64,000 bases of DNA from Stappia stellulata DSM 5886 (GTDB lineage Bacteria > Pseudomonadota > Alphaproteobacteria > Rhizobiales > Stappiaceae): NCBI RefSeq assembly GCF_000423705.1, contig NZ_AUIM01000004.1, positions 662,587 to 726,586 on the forward strand. The letters run 5' to 3'. Shown here one piece after another: positions 33,618 to 42,211 of this stretch; position 1 is the stretch's first letter; the number at the start of each line of letters is the position of its first letter. The translations under genes and the position numbers were made by a program. The notes beneath the pieces are model-generated. The model was not told the DNA's origin. It saw nothing but the letters and a program-made list of their open reading frames with translations, and did not search any database.

Positions 33618-35350
33618 CCATCGACACCGTCACGCTCGCCATCCTGAAAGGCCGGCTGGAGCAGATCGCCGACGAGATGGACGCGACGCTCTTCCGCTCC
33701 GCCTTCAACCCGATCATCGCGGAAGCGCATGACGCCTCGCACGGGATCTACGACGCGACGACCGGTGAAACGCTTGTGCAGGGCAAGTCCGGCCTGCCGA
33801 TCTTCGTCGGCGTCATGGCCTTCGCCGTGAAGGCCGTCATCGACAAGGCGGCCACATCCGGCGGCGTCCACGACGGCGACGTTTGGATCTTCAACGACCC
33901 GTATGACGGCGGCACGCATCTCTCCGATTTCCGCCTGGTGAAGCCGGTGTTTCGCGACGGCAAGCTGTTCTGCTTTCTCGCCTCCGTCGGCCACTGGCAC
34001 GACGTCGGCGGCAATGTGCCCGGCAACTACAATCCGGCCGCCACGGAATGCTTCCAGGAAGGCATGCTGATCCCGCCGGTGAAACTCTACGACCGGGGCG
34101 AATTTCGCCAGGACGTGGTCGACATTCTCTCCGCCAACTCGCGCCTGCCGCTGTCGCTCTACGGCGATCTCAACGGCCAGATCAACGCGCTCGATCTCGG
34201 CACCAGGCGCATGGGCGAACTGCTCGACGACTATGGCCCCCGGACGGTGGGCAACTGCCTGGTGGAGCTGAAGGCGCGCGCCGCCAAGCTGATGCGCGCG
34301 CAAATCTCCGCCCTGCCGCAGGGCACCGTCTCCGCCGAGGACTGGCTCGACAACGACGGGATCGTCGACGAACCGCTCAAGATCGCGCTCGATCTCACCA
34401 TCGACGGCGAGACGATGGTGATGGATTTCTCCCGCTCCTCGCCCGCCTGCGCCGGGCCGGTCAACATCTCCCGCTCGACAACGATTGCCGCCTGCTACGT
34501 CGCGCTGAAGCACATCTTCGGCGATGTGCCGGCCAATGCCGGCGTGCTGGAGCCGGTGGAATTCAGGATCGACGAGGCCTCGCTGCTTTCGGTCCGGGCG
34601 CCCAAGCCCGTCGGCGGCTACACCGAGACGATCCTGCGGCTGATCGACGTGGTGTTTCAGGCGGTGGCGAAGATCGCGCCGGAGCCGGCAATGGCCTGCG
34701 CCTATGGCACGATCAACGCGCTGTCGCTCGCAGGCCACCGCGAAAACGGCAAGCGCTGGGTGATGTTCTCCTTCTTCGGCGGCGGGCACGGCGCGCATGC
34801 CGGGGGCGACGGACTGAACCACGGCAACGCGCCGATCTCCACCGCGACGATCCCGCCGCTGGAAATCCTGGAGGCGGCCTACCCCGTGCGCTTCACGCAA
34901 TGGGCGCTTCGGCCCGATTCCGGCGGTCCGGGCGAGACGCGCGGCGGTCTCGGGGCGATCTACGAGATCGAGCTTCTGGAAAAACAGGCCGACGTCTTTC
35001 TTTTCGGCGAGCGCGGACGGCACGCGCCCCTCGGTGTTGTCGGTGGATCTCCCGGTGCCATGAACCGCTTTTCCTACGAGCAGTCCGACGGCTGGCACCA
35101 GCCGCCGATGGCCTCGAAAATGGTCGGCATCAGCATCGCGCGCGGTGAGCGCCTGAAGCTGGAGACGCCCGGCGGCGGTGGCTATGGCGATCCGCTTGCC
35201 CGCGATCCGCAGGCCGTTGCACGCGACGTCGCGCTCGGCATCGTCAGCCGGAACCACGCGGAAGCCGACTATGGCGTCGCGCTGGATACCGAAGGCACGG
35301 TCGACGCGGCCCGGACCGAAACGCTTCGTTCAAGGGAGGCCGCGCAATGA
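33614..35350 (+). CDS. hyuB: Hydantoinase B / 5-oxoprolinase-type subunit
   Basis: A 578-residue HyuB subunit that, with HyuA, opens a five-membered cyclic amide with ATP. Family blocks are TLAILKGRLEQIADEMDATL near the N-terminus, IFNDPYDGGTHLSDF, HWHDVGGNVPGNY, and C-terminal GGGGYGDPLARDP. The start ATG 33614 overlaps the lyase stop; the much longer open frame upstream is a shadow. N-methylhydantoinase, acetophenone carboxylase and acetone carboxylase belong to the same superfamily, but the neighbours here favour a cyclic ureide or lactam. Confidence 0.88.
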   Translation: MTIDTVTLAILKGRLEQIADEMDATLFRSAFNPIIAEAHDASHGIYDATTGETLVQGKSGLPIFVGVMAFAVKAVIDKAATSGGVHDGDVWIFNDPYDGGTHLSDFRLVKPVFRDGKLFCFLASVGHWHDVGGNVPGNYNPAATECFQEGMLIPPVKLYDRGEFRQDVVDILSANSRLPLSLYGDLNGQINALDLGTRRMGELLDDYGPRTVGNCLVELKARAAKLMRAQISALPQGTVSAEDWLDNDGIVDEPLKIALDLTIDGETMVMDFSRSSPACAGPVNISRSTTIAACYVALKHIFGDVPANAGVLEPVEFRIDEASLLSVRAPKPVGGYTETILRLIDVVFQAVAKIAPEPAMACAYGTINALSLAGHRENGKRWVMFSFFGGGHGAHAGGDGLNHGNAPISTATIPPLEILEAAYPVRFTQWALRPDSGGPGETRGGLGAIYEIELLEKQADVFLFGERGRHAPLGVVGGSPGAMNRFSYEQSDGWHQPPMASKMVGISIARGERLKLETPGGGGYGDPLARDPQAVARDVALGIVSRNHAEADYGVALDTEGTVDAARTETLRSREAAQ

Positions 35351-37398
35351 GCAGGCCGGCTTATGTAATCGGCGTCGATGTCGGCGGCACCTTCACCGAT
35401 GTCTTCATCCTGGATGAAGCGGCGGGCCGCGTGACGACCGCCAAGGTGCCCTCGACACGCGGCGACCAGTCGCGCGGCTTCATCGAGGGCATCGCCTCCA
35501 GGGTCGAGACCTTCGGCGATATTCGCACGGTCGTGCATGGCACCACCGTCGGCACCAACGCGCTTCTGGAACGCAAGGGCGCGCGTACCGGCATCATCAC
35601 CACGGAAGGCTTCCGCGACGTGCTGGAAATGCGCCGCCGCGACCGCCCGACCACCTGGGGCCTGAAGGGCGCCTTCACGCCGGTGGTGGAACGTCCCGAC
35701 CGGGTGGAAGTGCGCGAACGCGTGCTGGCCGACGGCACCGTGCTTGAGGCGATCGATACGGGCGAGGTCGAGGCACGCGCGCGCGACCTGGCGGCAGCCG
35801 GCTGCGAGGCGGTCTGCGTCTTCTTCATCAACGGATATGCCAACAGCCACAACGAGCGCGTCGCGGTGGAAGCGGTGCGCTCCGTCTGGCCGACGTCCTA
35901 TGTGACGGCGGCGACCGAAATCCTGCCGGAGATCCGCGAGTTCGAGCGGCTGTCGACGGCAACGCTCAACGCCTATCTCCAGCCGGTGGTCTCCTCCTAC
36001 CTCGACCGCCTCGAGACAGGTCTCAAGGAGCAGGGGTTTGCCGGCGACATCCTCATCGTGCAGTCGAACGGCGGCGTCATGTCCATCGACACCGCCAAAC
36101 GCTATCCCGTACGCACCGCGCTCTCCGGCCCCGCCGCCGGCGTGATCGCGGCAACGAAGATCGCGGAGGCCGCCGGTTTCGACAACATCATCACCTGCGA
36201 CATGGGCGGCACGTCCTTCGATGTCTCGCTCGTCGCCGGCGGAGATGCGGCCCTTGCCGCGCAGACGGCCATCGATTTCGGCATGGTCGTGCGCACGCCG
36301 ATGATCGAGATCACCACCATCGGCGCCGGCGGCGGCTCGATTGCCACCGTGGATGCCGGCGGCCTGCTGCGGGTCGGCCCGGAATCCGCCGGCTCCGATC
36401 CGGGGCCGGTGGCTTACGGCCTCGGCAACACGCGGCCCACCGTCACCGATGCCAATCTGGTGCTCGGGCGCATCAACCCCGACCGCCCAATTGGCGGCAA
36501 GCTCGACCGGCTCGACATCGACGCCGCGCGCGGCGCCATCGAGAGCCACATCGCCACGCCGCTCGGGCTTTCGGTGGAAGATGCCGCCGAAGCGATCCTC
36601 AAGCTCGCCAACGCCAAGATGGCCGGCGCGATCCGCCTTGTCTCCATCGAGAAGGGCCACGACCCGGCACGCTTCGCGGCCATGCCGTTTGGCGGCGGCG
36701 GCGCGCTGCACACTGGCGCGCTGATCAAGGAGGTCGGCCTTGCCTCCGCCCTCGTCCCGCGCTTTCCAGGCGTCACCTCCGCGCTTGGCTGCGTCGTCGC
36801 CGACATGCGCCACGACCGGGTGCAGACGGTCAACGGCATCCTGTCGGAGATCGACACGATGGAACTCGGCAAGGCCATCCTGCGCGATGCACGCGAAACG
36901 GCCTCGGTGCTTGCCACCGCCGGCGTCAGCTTCGACGCGGTCGACCGGGTGATCGAACTCGACATGCTCTATCTGGGCCAGACCCATACGGTGAGCGTGC
37001 CCATCGAGGTGCCTGAAACCGGACTCAGTGCAGCCGCGATCCGCGACGCCTTCGAGGCCGCCTATGGCGCCACCTTCGGGCGACTGCTCAAGGGCATCCC
37101 GATGCGGGTGATGAACTACCGCATCGCGGTGATCGGCCGACGGCCCGGCCTCGACATGACGCTCTTCGCGCCGGAAGACGGCAAGCCCGCACGGGAGTGC
37201 AGGACGGCGACACGTTCCGTCTATGTCGACGGCAAGCATCATGTCGCCGGCGTCTACGACCGACTGGCGCTGGAAGTCGGAGCCCTGATCGAGGGACCGG
37301 CCCTGCTGGAACAGCCCGACACGACGATCTTCGTCGATCCGGGCCTGAACGCCACGGTCGACCGCTTCGGCAATCTCGTGATCGCACCGGCGGAGTAG
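35347..37398 (+). CDS. hyuA: Hydantoinase A / 5-oxoprolinase-type subunit
   Basis: ATP-binding subunit of 683 residues, overlapping hyuB by ATGA. The actin-like ATPase fold is evident: GVDVGGTFTDVFILDE at residues 9-24, VVHGTTVGTNALLERKGARTG, VQSNGGVMSIDTA, and CDMGGTSFDVSLVAGG. It should phosphorylate the amide oxygen before hydrolysis by HyuB. The length is normal for HyuA and no frameshift is evident. After the gene, a REP-like element separates it from the isochorismatase-fold gene. Confidence 0.9.
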   Translation: MSRPAYVIGVDVGGTFTDVFILDEAAGRVTTAKVPSTRGDQSRGFIEGIASRVETFGDIRTVVHGTTVGTNALLERKGARTGIITTEGFRDVLEMRRRDRPTTWGLKGAFTPVVERPDRVEVRERVLADGTVLEAIDTGEVEARARDLAAAGCEAVCVFFINGYANSHNERVAVEAVRSVWPTSYVTAATEILPEIREFERLSTATLNAYLQPVVSSYLDRLETGLKEQGFAGDILIVQSNGGVMSIDTAKRYPVRTALSGPAAGVIAATKIAEAAGFDNIITCDMGGTSFDVSLVAGGDAALAAQTAIDFGMVVRTPMIEITTIGAGGGSIATVDAGGLLRVGPESAGSDPGPVAYGLGNTRPTVTDANLVLGRINPDRPIGGKLDRLDIDAARGAIESHIATPLGLSVEDAAEAILKLANAKMAGAIRLVSIEKGHDPARFAAMPFGGGGALHTGALIKEVGLASALVPRFPGVTSALGCVVADMRHDRVQTVNGILSEIDTMELGKAILRDARETASVLATAGVSFDAVDRVIELDMLYLGQTHTVSVPIEVPETGLSAAAIRDAFEAAYGATFGRLLKGIPMRVMNYRIAVIGRRPGLDMTLFAPEDGKPARECRTATRSVYVDGKHHVAGVYDRLALEVGALIEGPALLEQPDTTIFVDPGLNATVDRFGNLVIAPAE

Positions 37399-37440
37399 GA
37401 CATGCGCGTGAATGTGCAAGGACAAGCGATTGAGCGCCGA

Positions 37441-37505
37441 CAGAGGGGGGCAGGCATCCGGCCCCGACCTGGCGGCTCACCCCCCTCTGCCCCCGACCGG
37501 GGGCA
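37441..37505. repeat. REP-like GC palindromic element
   Basis: In the 173-base gap after hyuA, CAGAGGGGGG (37441-37450) pairs perfectly with CCCCCCTCTG (37480-37489), and overlapping it TGCCCCC (37488-37494) pairs with GGGGGCA (37499-37505) around GACC. The sequence ACCCCCCTCTGCCC...GGGCATCTCCCCC is reminiscent of short palindromic repeats common between genes in Hyphomicrobiales. The two stems are mutually exclusive. It probably stabilises the hyu mRNA end or lowers read-through. Confidence 0.6.
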
Positions 37506-37571
37506 TCTCCCCCGCAAGTGGAGAGAGGAAGGCTCGTCTCCCGATCCACTTTGCACAGGACCGCATCAGGC

Positions 37572-38186
37572 ATGACAGTCAACCTCCACAACCCGAGCCG
37601 CACGGCGCTTCTGATCGTCGACCTGCAGAACGACTTCCTGCATCCAGACGGCGCCTATGCGCGCGGAGGGCAGACAAGCGCCGAGATCGCGGCCCTGCCC
37701 GCACGCGTGCGCCCCGTTGCGGAAGCCCTGCGCGAGGCCGGCGGCTGGATCGTCTCCACCCAGTTCACGCTGGTGCCCGGCAAGGGCGGCGAGCCCTTCA
37801 TCTCGCACCACCTCAAGCAGATGCGCCCCTTCCTCCGCAAGGGCGACTTCTGTCCCGGCCAATGGGGACACCGGTTGGTCGACACGCTGCAACCCGCCGA
37901 TCTCACGGTGGAAAAGGTCGCCTATTCCGCCTTCTACATGACGCGAATGGACTGGGTGCTGCGCAAGGCCGGGATCGAGACGCTTCTGGTCTGCGGCATC
38001 GTCACCAACGGCGGCGTCGCCTCCACCGTCCGCGATGCGCATGTGCGCGACTTCTCCACCGCAGTGCTCTCCGACGGCAGCGCCGCCTTCTCGCGCGAGA
38101 CCCATGAGCGCGCCATTGGCGATCTCTCGACGGTTGCAACCGCACTGACCTGCGCCGAGGCGCTCAGCGAACTGGCCAGGCGCTGA
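37572..38186 (+). CDS. Isochorismatase-fold hydrolase lacking the catalytic cysteine
   Basis: A 204-residue cysteine-hydrolase-fold protein. Asp17 (LLIVDLQNDF) and Lys115 (VEKVAYSAF) of the triad are kept, but the nucleophile position reads VTNGGVAST: Gly148 replaces the Cys found in N-carbamoylsarcosine amidase, maleamate amidase and nicotinamidase. True isochorismatases such as PhzD also carry Gly there and hydrolyse a vinyl ether without covalent catalysis. So an amidase label would be unsafe; a vinyl-ether or enol-type hydrolase, or a non-enzymatic role, should be considered. The start is ATG 37572; the gene follows the REP-like element and precedes the flavoprotein gene by two bases. Confidence 0.82.
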   Translation: MTVNLHNPSRTALLIVDLQNDFLHPDGAYARGGQTSAEIAALPARVRPVAEALREAGGWIVSTQFTLVPGKGGEPFISHHLKQMRPFLRKGDFCPGQWGHRLVDTLQPADLTVEKVAYSAFYMTRMDWVLRKAGIETLLVCGIVTNGGVASTVRDAHVRDFSTAVLSDGSAAFSRETHERAIGDLSTVATALTCAEALSELARR

Positions 38187-38188
38187 TC

Positions 38189-39595
38189 ATGAGCGCGCCG
38201 GCCATCCGCCGCGCACAGCCCGAGCGCCTCGACATCGAGACGGATGTGCTCGTCATCGGCGCCGGCGCCTGCGGACTGGTCGCCGCTCTCGCCGCGCATG
38301 ACGGCGGTGCCGACGTCGTCGTGGTGGAGCGGGACGCCTCGCCGAGCGGCTCGACGTCGATGTCCTCCGGCTTCATTCCCGCCCCCGCCACCAGGGCCCA
38401 GCGCGCCACCGGGATCGCGGACGACAACGCCAGCCGCTTCGAGGCGGACATACAGGCCAAGGCAAAGGGCCGGGCCGTGCCCGCGCTTGCGCGTCTCGCG
38501 TCGAGCGAAATCGGCCCCGCGCTCGACTGGCTGGCGGAGCGTCACGGCCTCGAATGGGTTGTGTTGACCGACTTTCTCTATCCCGGCCACAGCCGTCACC
38601 GCATGCATGCAGTCCCCGAGAAGACCGGCACGGCACTCATGGCCCGGCTCTCGGCCGCCGCCGCGGCCTGCGACATTCCCGTCGTGACCGAGGCTTTGGC
38701 ACGGGGTCTCTTTGTCGGCGATGACGATGCAATCCGGGCAGTCGAGATCGAGCGCCCGGACGGCCAGACGGAAATCATCGGCTGCAAGGCGCTGATCCTC
38801 GCCTGCAACGGCTATGGTGGAAATCCCGATCTGGTCGCGCGCCACATCCCGGAAATGACGGATGCGCTCTACTACGGCCATGCCGGCAACACCGGCGACG
38901 CACTGCTTTGGGGCGAGGAACTCGGCGCCCAGACCCGTCACCTCACCGCCTATCAGGGCCATGGGTCGCTGGCGCATCCCCATGGCGTGCTGATCTCCTG
39001 GGCGCTGATGATGGAGGGCGCGATCCAGGTGAACGCGGCCGGAGAGCGTTTTTCGAACGAACACGGCGGCTATTCCGAACAGGCCGTCGCCGTGCTCGCG
39101 CAGCCGGGCGGCACCGCCTGGAACATCTACGACGAGCGAATTCACGACTTTGCCCGCGCGGGCTTTCCCGACTACCGCGACGCGCTTGCAGCCGGCGCGA
39201 TCCGCGAGGGAGAAACCCTTGCCGATATCGCCGCAGCGACCGGCCTGCCCGGGGCGGCGCTTGAAGTCACGCTGGCGTCCGTCGCCCGCTTCCAGTGCGG
39301 GGTGGAAGCCGACCCCTTCGCGCGCGACTTCACCGACAAGCCGGCGCTCGCCGCGCCGTTTTTCGCGGTGAAGGTCACCGGCGCGCTGTTCCACACCCAG
39401 GGTGGACTGATGATCGACGACAGTGCCCGCGGCCTGCGCGGGGACGGGCACCCCTTCCCCAACCTTTTTGCCGCCGGAGGTGCCGCCTGCGGCGTCTCGG
39501 GGCCGGATGTGTCGGGCTATCTGTCGGGCAACGGCCTGCTGACGGCCATCGCCTTTGGCCGGGTTGCCGGGCGCGAGGCGGCATCGCGGGGATGA
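38189..39595 (+). CDS. FAD-dependent oxidoreductase, fumarate reductase/ketosteroid dehydrogenase type
   Basis: A 468-residue soluble flavoprotein of the FAD_binding_2 family. The dinucleotide site GAGACGLVAALAAHDGGADV begins near residue 29, SGSTSMSSGFIP follows, and the C-terminal FAD site is FAAGGAACGVSGPDVSGYL. The capping domain (residues about 250-370) carries HTQGGLMIDDSARGLRG. It should introduce or reduce a double bond next to a carbonyl. It is the last gene of the plus-strand operon and ends before a strong hairpin. No haem or membrane anchor is seen. Confidence 0.85.
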   Translation: MSAPAIRRAQPERLDIETDVLVIGAGACGLVAALAAHDGGADVVVVERDASPSGSTSMSSGFIPAPATRAQRATGIADDNASRFEADIQAKAKGRAVPALARLASSEIGPALDWLAERHGLEWVVLTDFLYPGHSRHRMHAVPEKTGTALMARLSAAAAACDIPVVTEALARGLFVGDDDAIRAVEIERPDGQTEIIGCKALILACNGYGGNPDLVARHIPEMTDALYYGHAGNTGDALLWGEELGAQTRHLTAYQGHGSLAHPHGVLISWALMMEGAIQVNAAGERFSNEHGGYSEQAVAVLAQPGGTAWNIYDERIHDFARAGFPDYRDALAAGAIREGETLADIAAATGLPGAALEVTLASVARFQCGVEADPFARDFTDKPALAAPFFAVKVTGALFHTQGGLMIDDSARGLRGDGHPFPNLFAAGGAACGVSGPDVSGYLSGNGLLTAIAFGRVAGREAASRG

Positions 39596-39611
39596 ACGGC
39601 TGAAACGCAAA

Positions 39612-39638
39612 CGGCCGCACCCGAACAGGATGCGGCCG
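39612..39638. terminator. Bidirectional hairpin between flavoprotein and RidA-family genes
   Basis: An 8-bp stem CGGCCGCA / TGCGGCCG with an 11-base loop lies 16 bases beyond the flavoprotein stop and 30 bases beyond the convergent RidA-family stop. It separates the plus-strand hydantoinase operon from the minus-strand amine operon. Confidence 0.65.
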
Positions 39639-39668
39639 CGAAACATCAGCGCGATGAGAAAGCCGAGG

Positions 39669-40022
39669 TCAGCCCTTCTGGGCCGCCACGATCATGATCT
39701 CGACCTTGTAGTCGGGCGTTGCCAGGCGGGATTCGCCGCAGGCACGCGCCGGGGTCTGCGTCTGGTCGACCCAGGCATCCCAGACCGCGTTCATCTCGGC
39801 GAAATCGTCCATCGACGCCAGCCAGATCGTCGCGCTCAGGATGTGCGACTTGTCCGAGCCGGCATCGAGCAGCAGCTTTTCGATCTTTGCGAGGATCCCC
39901 TGCGTCTGCGCGGTGACGCTTTCCCCCGGCGCCCCGACCTGGCCGGCAAGCCACACCGTGCCATTGTGGATGACGGCCTGGCTCATGCGCCGGCCGATCT
40001 CGAGGCGTTTGATATCCGACAT
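39669..40022 (-). CDS. RidA-family (YjgF/YER057c/UK114) imine/enamine deaminase
   Basis: A 117-residue RidA-family protein starting at MSDIKRLEIG (ATG 40022); a 19-residue upstream extension is not supported. It has VWLAGQVGA, QTQGILAKIEKLL, SATIWLASMDDFAEMNAVWD and ARACGESRLATPDYKVEI. The Arg of ARACGESRL-type motifs binds the carboxylate of imine intermediates in true RidA. The neighbouring amino-acid/amine oxidase would release imines, which this enzyme would hydrolyse. It is the last gene of the minus-strand amine operon. Confidence 0.88.
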   Translation of the reverse strand: MSDIKRLEIGRRMSQAVIHNGTVWLAGQVGAPGESVTAQTQGILAKIEKLLLDAGSDKSHILSATIWLASMDDFAEMNAVWDAWVDQTQTPARACGESRLATPDYKVEIMIVAAQKG

Positions 40023-40085
40023 GTCTGCGTTCCCTGGTGTTGAAAGAAAAAGAAAATCAGTCGTATGACTGCAGGCCACGCACGC

Positions 40086-41189
40086 CTAGGCGCGCGCAAG
40101 CCTGGAAGGGTCTAGCGCGGAAACCACCTCCGCGCCAAGCACCGGGCCGCGCCCGAGACACAGATCGGCCGCAAGGCGCGAGAGCGCAGGCGCGGTCTGG
40201 ATGCCATAACCGCCCTGCCCCGCCAGCCAGAAGAAGCCCGGCGTCTCCGGCGCAAATCCCACGACCGGCGAGCGGTCGGCCACGAAACTGCGCAGGCCCG
40301 CCCAGGTGCGCTCCACACGGGTGACCGGAACGGTGGTGGCGCATTCGAACCGGTGCAGCCCTTCCGCCATCACCATGTCCTCAGGCCAGGCGTCATGCGG
40401 ATCGACCGGATCCTCATCCGCCGGCGAGACCATCAGCTTGCCGGCCTCCGGCTTGGCGTACCAGCTCTCCGAGGCACTCACCACGGCGGGCCAATGCGAC
40501 ACGTCATGGCCGTCGGGTGCTGGCAGGATCGCGGCGGAGCGACGCATCGGCGTCAGACCGACTTTCGCGGCTCCGGCAAGACCGGCCACCTCATCGCCCC
40601 AGGCACCGGCGGCATTGATCAGGACGGCTGCGCGATAGACCTCGCCACCCGCTTCCACGCGCCACGCATCGCCCTCGCGGCGAATGGAAGTCGCCGGGGC
40701 ATTCTGCACCAGATGCGCACCGCGGTGCTTTGCGTGGCGGGCATAGGACTGAAGCAGACGGTCGACGTCGATGTCGCGCGCGTTTGGCTCGCGGGCGGCC
40801 TTGACGATCAACTCCTCGCGCAGGATCGGCACCATCCGCACGGCCTCGGACGGACTGACGGTCTCCATGCCGTCGGCCTCGGCGAGATAGGCATCCAATT
40901 GGCCGACTTCCTCGGCCGTTGCGATCACCAGTTCTCCGCGCGGCGACAGGAAACCGGTTTCGGCAAAATCACCGCCGCTCTCAAGCACCGGCTCAGCGGC
41001 CGCGTTCAGCGCCCGCAGGGTGGCGTTGCCATAGTTCTTGATGAAGATCGCCGCCGAACGACCCGTGGAGTGACGGCCGAGCGCGTCCTCTGTTTCCAGA
41101 ACGGTGACGCTGGCGCTGTCCGCCAGATGCGCGGCCGCGCCGACGCCGGCGATGCCTCCGCCGATGATCAAAAAATCGCTGGACTGCAT
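40086..41189 (-). CDS. FAD-dependent amine/D-amino-acid oxidase-like protein (DAO family)
   Basis: A 367-residue DAO-family flavoprotein. GGGIAGVGAAAHLA begins at residue 8, DALGRHSTGRSAAIF follows, AVLINAAGAWGDEVAGLAG marks the middle FAD contact, and FFWLAGQGGYGIQTAPALS the C-terminal one. It oxidises a C-N bond of an amino acid, sarcosine-like compound or amine to an imine. The start ATG overlaps the TAA of the HDAC-like gene (TAATG). Its place between an HDAC-like amidohydrolase and RidA suits a secondary amine left after deacylation. Confidence 0.85.
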   Translation of the reverse strand: MQSSDFLIIGGGIAGVGAAAHLADSASVTVLETEDALGRHSTGRSAAIFIKNYGNATLRALNAAAEPVLESGGDFAETGFLSPRGELVIATAEEVGQLDAYLAEADGMETVSPSEAVRMVPILREELIVKAAREPNARDIDVDRLLQSYARHAKHRGAHLVQNAPATSIRREGDAWRVEAGGEVYRAAVLINAAGAWGDEVAGLAGAAKVGLTPMRRSAAILPAPDGHDVSHWPAVVSASESWYAKPEAGKLMVSPADEDPVDPHDAWPEDMVMAEGLHRFECATTVPVTRVERTWAGLRSFVADRSPVVGFAPETPGFFWLAGQGGYGIQTAPALSRLAADLCLGRGPVLGAEVVSALDPSRLARA

Positions 41190-42211
41190 TACTCGCCCTT
41201 GAAGCCCGTGAGGAAGCTCGTGAGATTGTCGCCGAGCTGCGGTGAGAGGTATCCCCCTTCCTGCACCAGAACGGTCGGCAGGTCCATGCCGGCGATGGCC
41301 GCTCCCATGCGCGCAAAGCCGGGGGTGGTGATCGCCAGCCCCTTCAGCGGATCGTTTTCCGACGCGTCCAGGCCGAGCGCGACGATCAGCACGTCGGTTC
41401 CGAACGCCCTGATATGCGCGAAGGCGGTCTCCAGCGTTGTCAGGTAGTCGTCATCGCCCGTGCCGCGCTGGAGCGGCAGGTTGAGGTTGCAGCCAAGGCC
41501 CGCCCCCTCGCCGCGTTCATGGGCGTGCCCCCAGAAGAACGGATAGAAGCGGATCGGGTCGGCATGGATCGAGACCGTCAGCACGTCGGCGCGGTCGTAG
41601 AAGATCCCTTGCGTTCCGTTGCCGTGATGCACGTCGACGTCGAGGATCGCGGGCCTGAGGCCCTGCGCGCGCAGGTGTTCGGCCGCGATGGCCGCGTTGT
41701 TGAGGAAGCAGAAGCCCCCGGCGAGATCGCCGAAGGCGTGATGCCCCGGCGGGCGGCAGAGCGCATAGGCGCTTCGCTCGCCCCCGGCGACGAGATCGGC
41801 CGCCGTCAGGGCGGTCTGCGCCGACCAATAGGCCGACTGCCAGGTCCCTTCCGCGATCGGGCACGCCGTGTCGGTCTGATGGAAGCCGGCCTGACCGACG
41901 GCAGAGCGCGGATAGCTTGCCGTGCGCCGGTCGGGATGGATGTTGGGGATCACCTCGTCGGAGGCGTCCGTCATGCGCGACCAGCGGGTGTGGATGGTCT
42001 CGAGAAACACCAGATATTCGGCCGAATGAATGGCCGCAATCGGCCCGGCGCCATGATCCTCCGGCGCGGCGAAGTCGCAGCCGGCGGCCAGTGCGCCGCC
42101 TTGCAGCACCTCGATGCGCTTCGGCTGTTCGGGATTGGCGGACATCCTGCCGTTGGCCATGAAGTGCTTCGGGTCGTGGCGGGCCTGTCGGTCGTCAAGT
42201 AACGCTTTCAT
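41189..42211 (-). CDS. HDAC-family acetylpolyamine amidohydrolase-like protein
   Basis: A 340-residue zinc amidohydrolase. Tandem His157-His158 (PPGHHAF), zinc ligands Asp193 and His195 (DVDVHHGNGT) and Asp284 (GLDASENDP), and the catalytic Tyr323 (VQEGGYL) are all present and match the acetylpolyamine amidohydrolase pattern. It should remove an acyl group, typically acetyl, from an acylated amine in the cytosol. Gene context with a spermidine/putrescine-type transporter and a class III aminotransferase strongly supports an acyl-amine substrate. Its stop overlaps the oxidase start and its start overlaps the GNAT stop. Confidence 0.88.
   Translation of the reverse strand: MKALLDDRQARHDPKHFMANGRMSANPEQPKRIEVLQGGALAAGCDFAAPEDHGAGPIAAIHSAEYLVFLETIHTRWSRMTDASDEVIPNIHPDRRTASYPRSAVGQAGFHQTDTACPIAEGTWQSAYWSAQTALTAADLVAGGERSAYALCRPPGHHAFGDLAGGFCFLNNAAIAAEHLRAQGLRPAILDVDVHHGNGTQGIFYDRADVLTVSIHADPIRFYPFFWGHAHERGEGAGLGCNLNLPLQRGTGDDDYLTTLETAFAHIRAFGTDVLIVALGLDASENDPLKGLAITTPGFARMGAAIAGMDLPTVLVQEGGYLSPQLGDNLTSFLTGFKGE

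Noticed and set aside
35269-37425. A 718-codon minus-strand open frame opposite hyuA
   Set aside because: The plus strand encodes an intact HyuA with ATPase motifs; the antisense frame is a codon-bias shadow.
41189-42211. The HDAC-family gene as an acetoin-utilisation AcuC
   Set aside because: Context with a polyamine-type transporter, aminotransferase and amine oxidase fits acetylpolyamine amidohydrolase much better than acetoin use.
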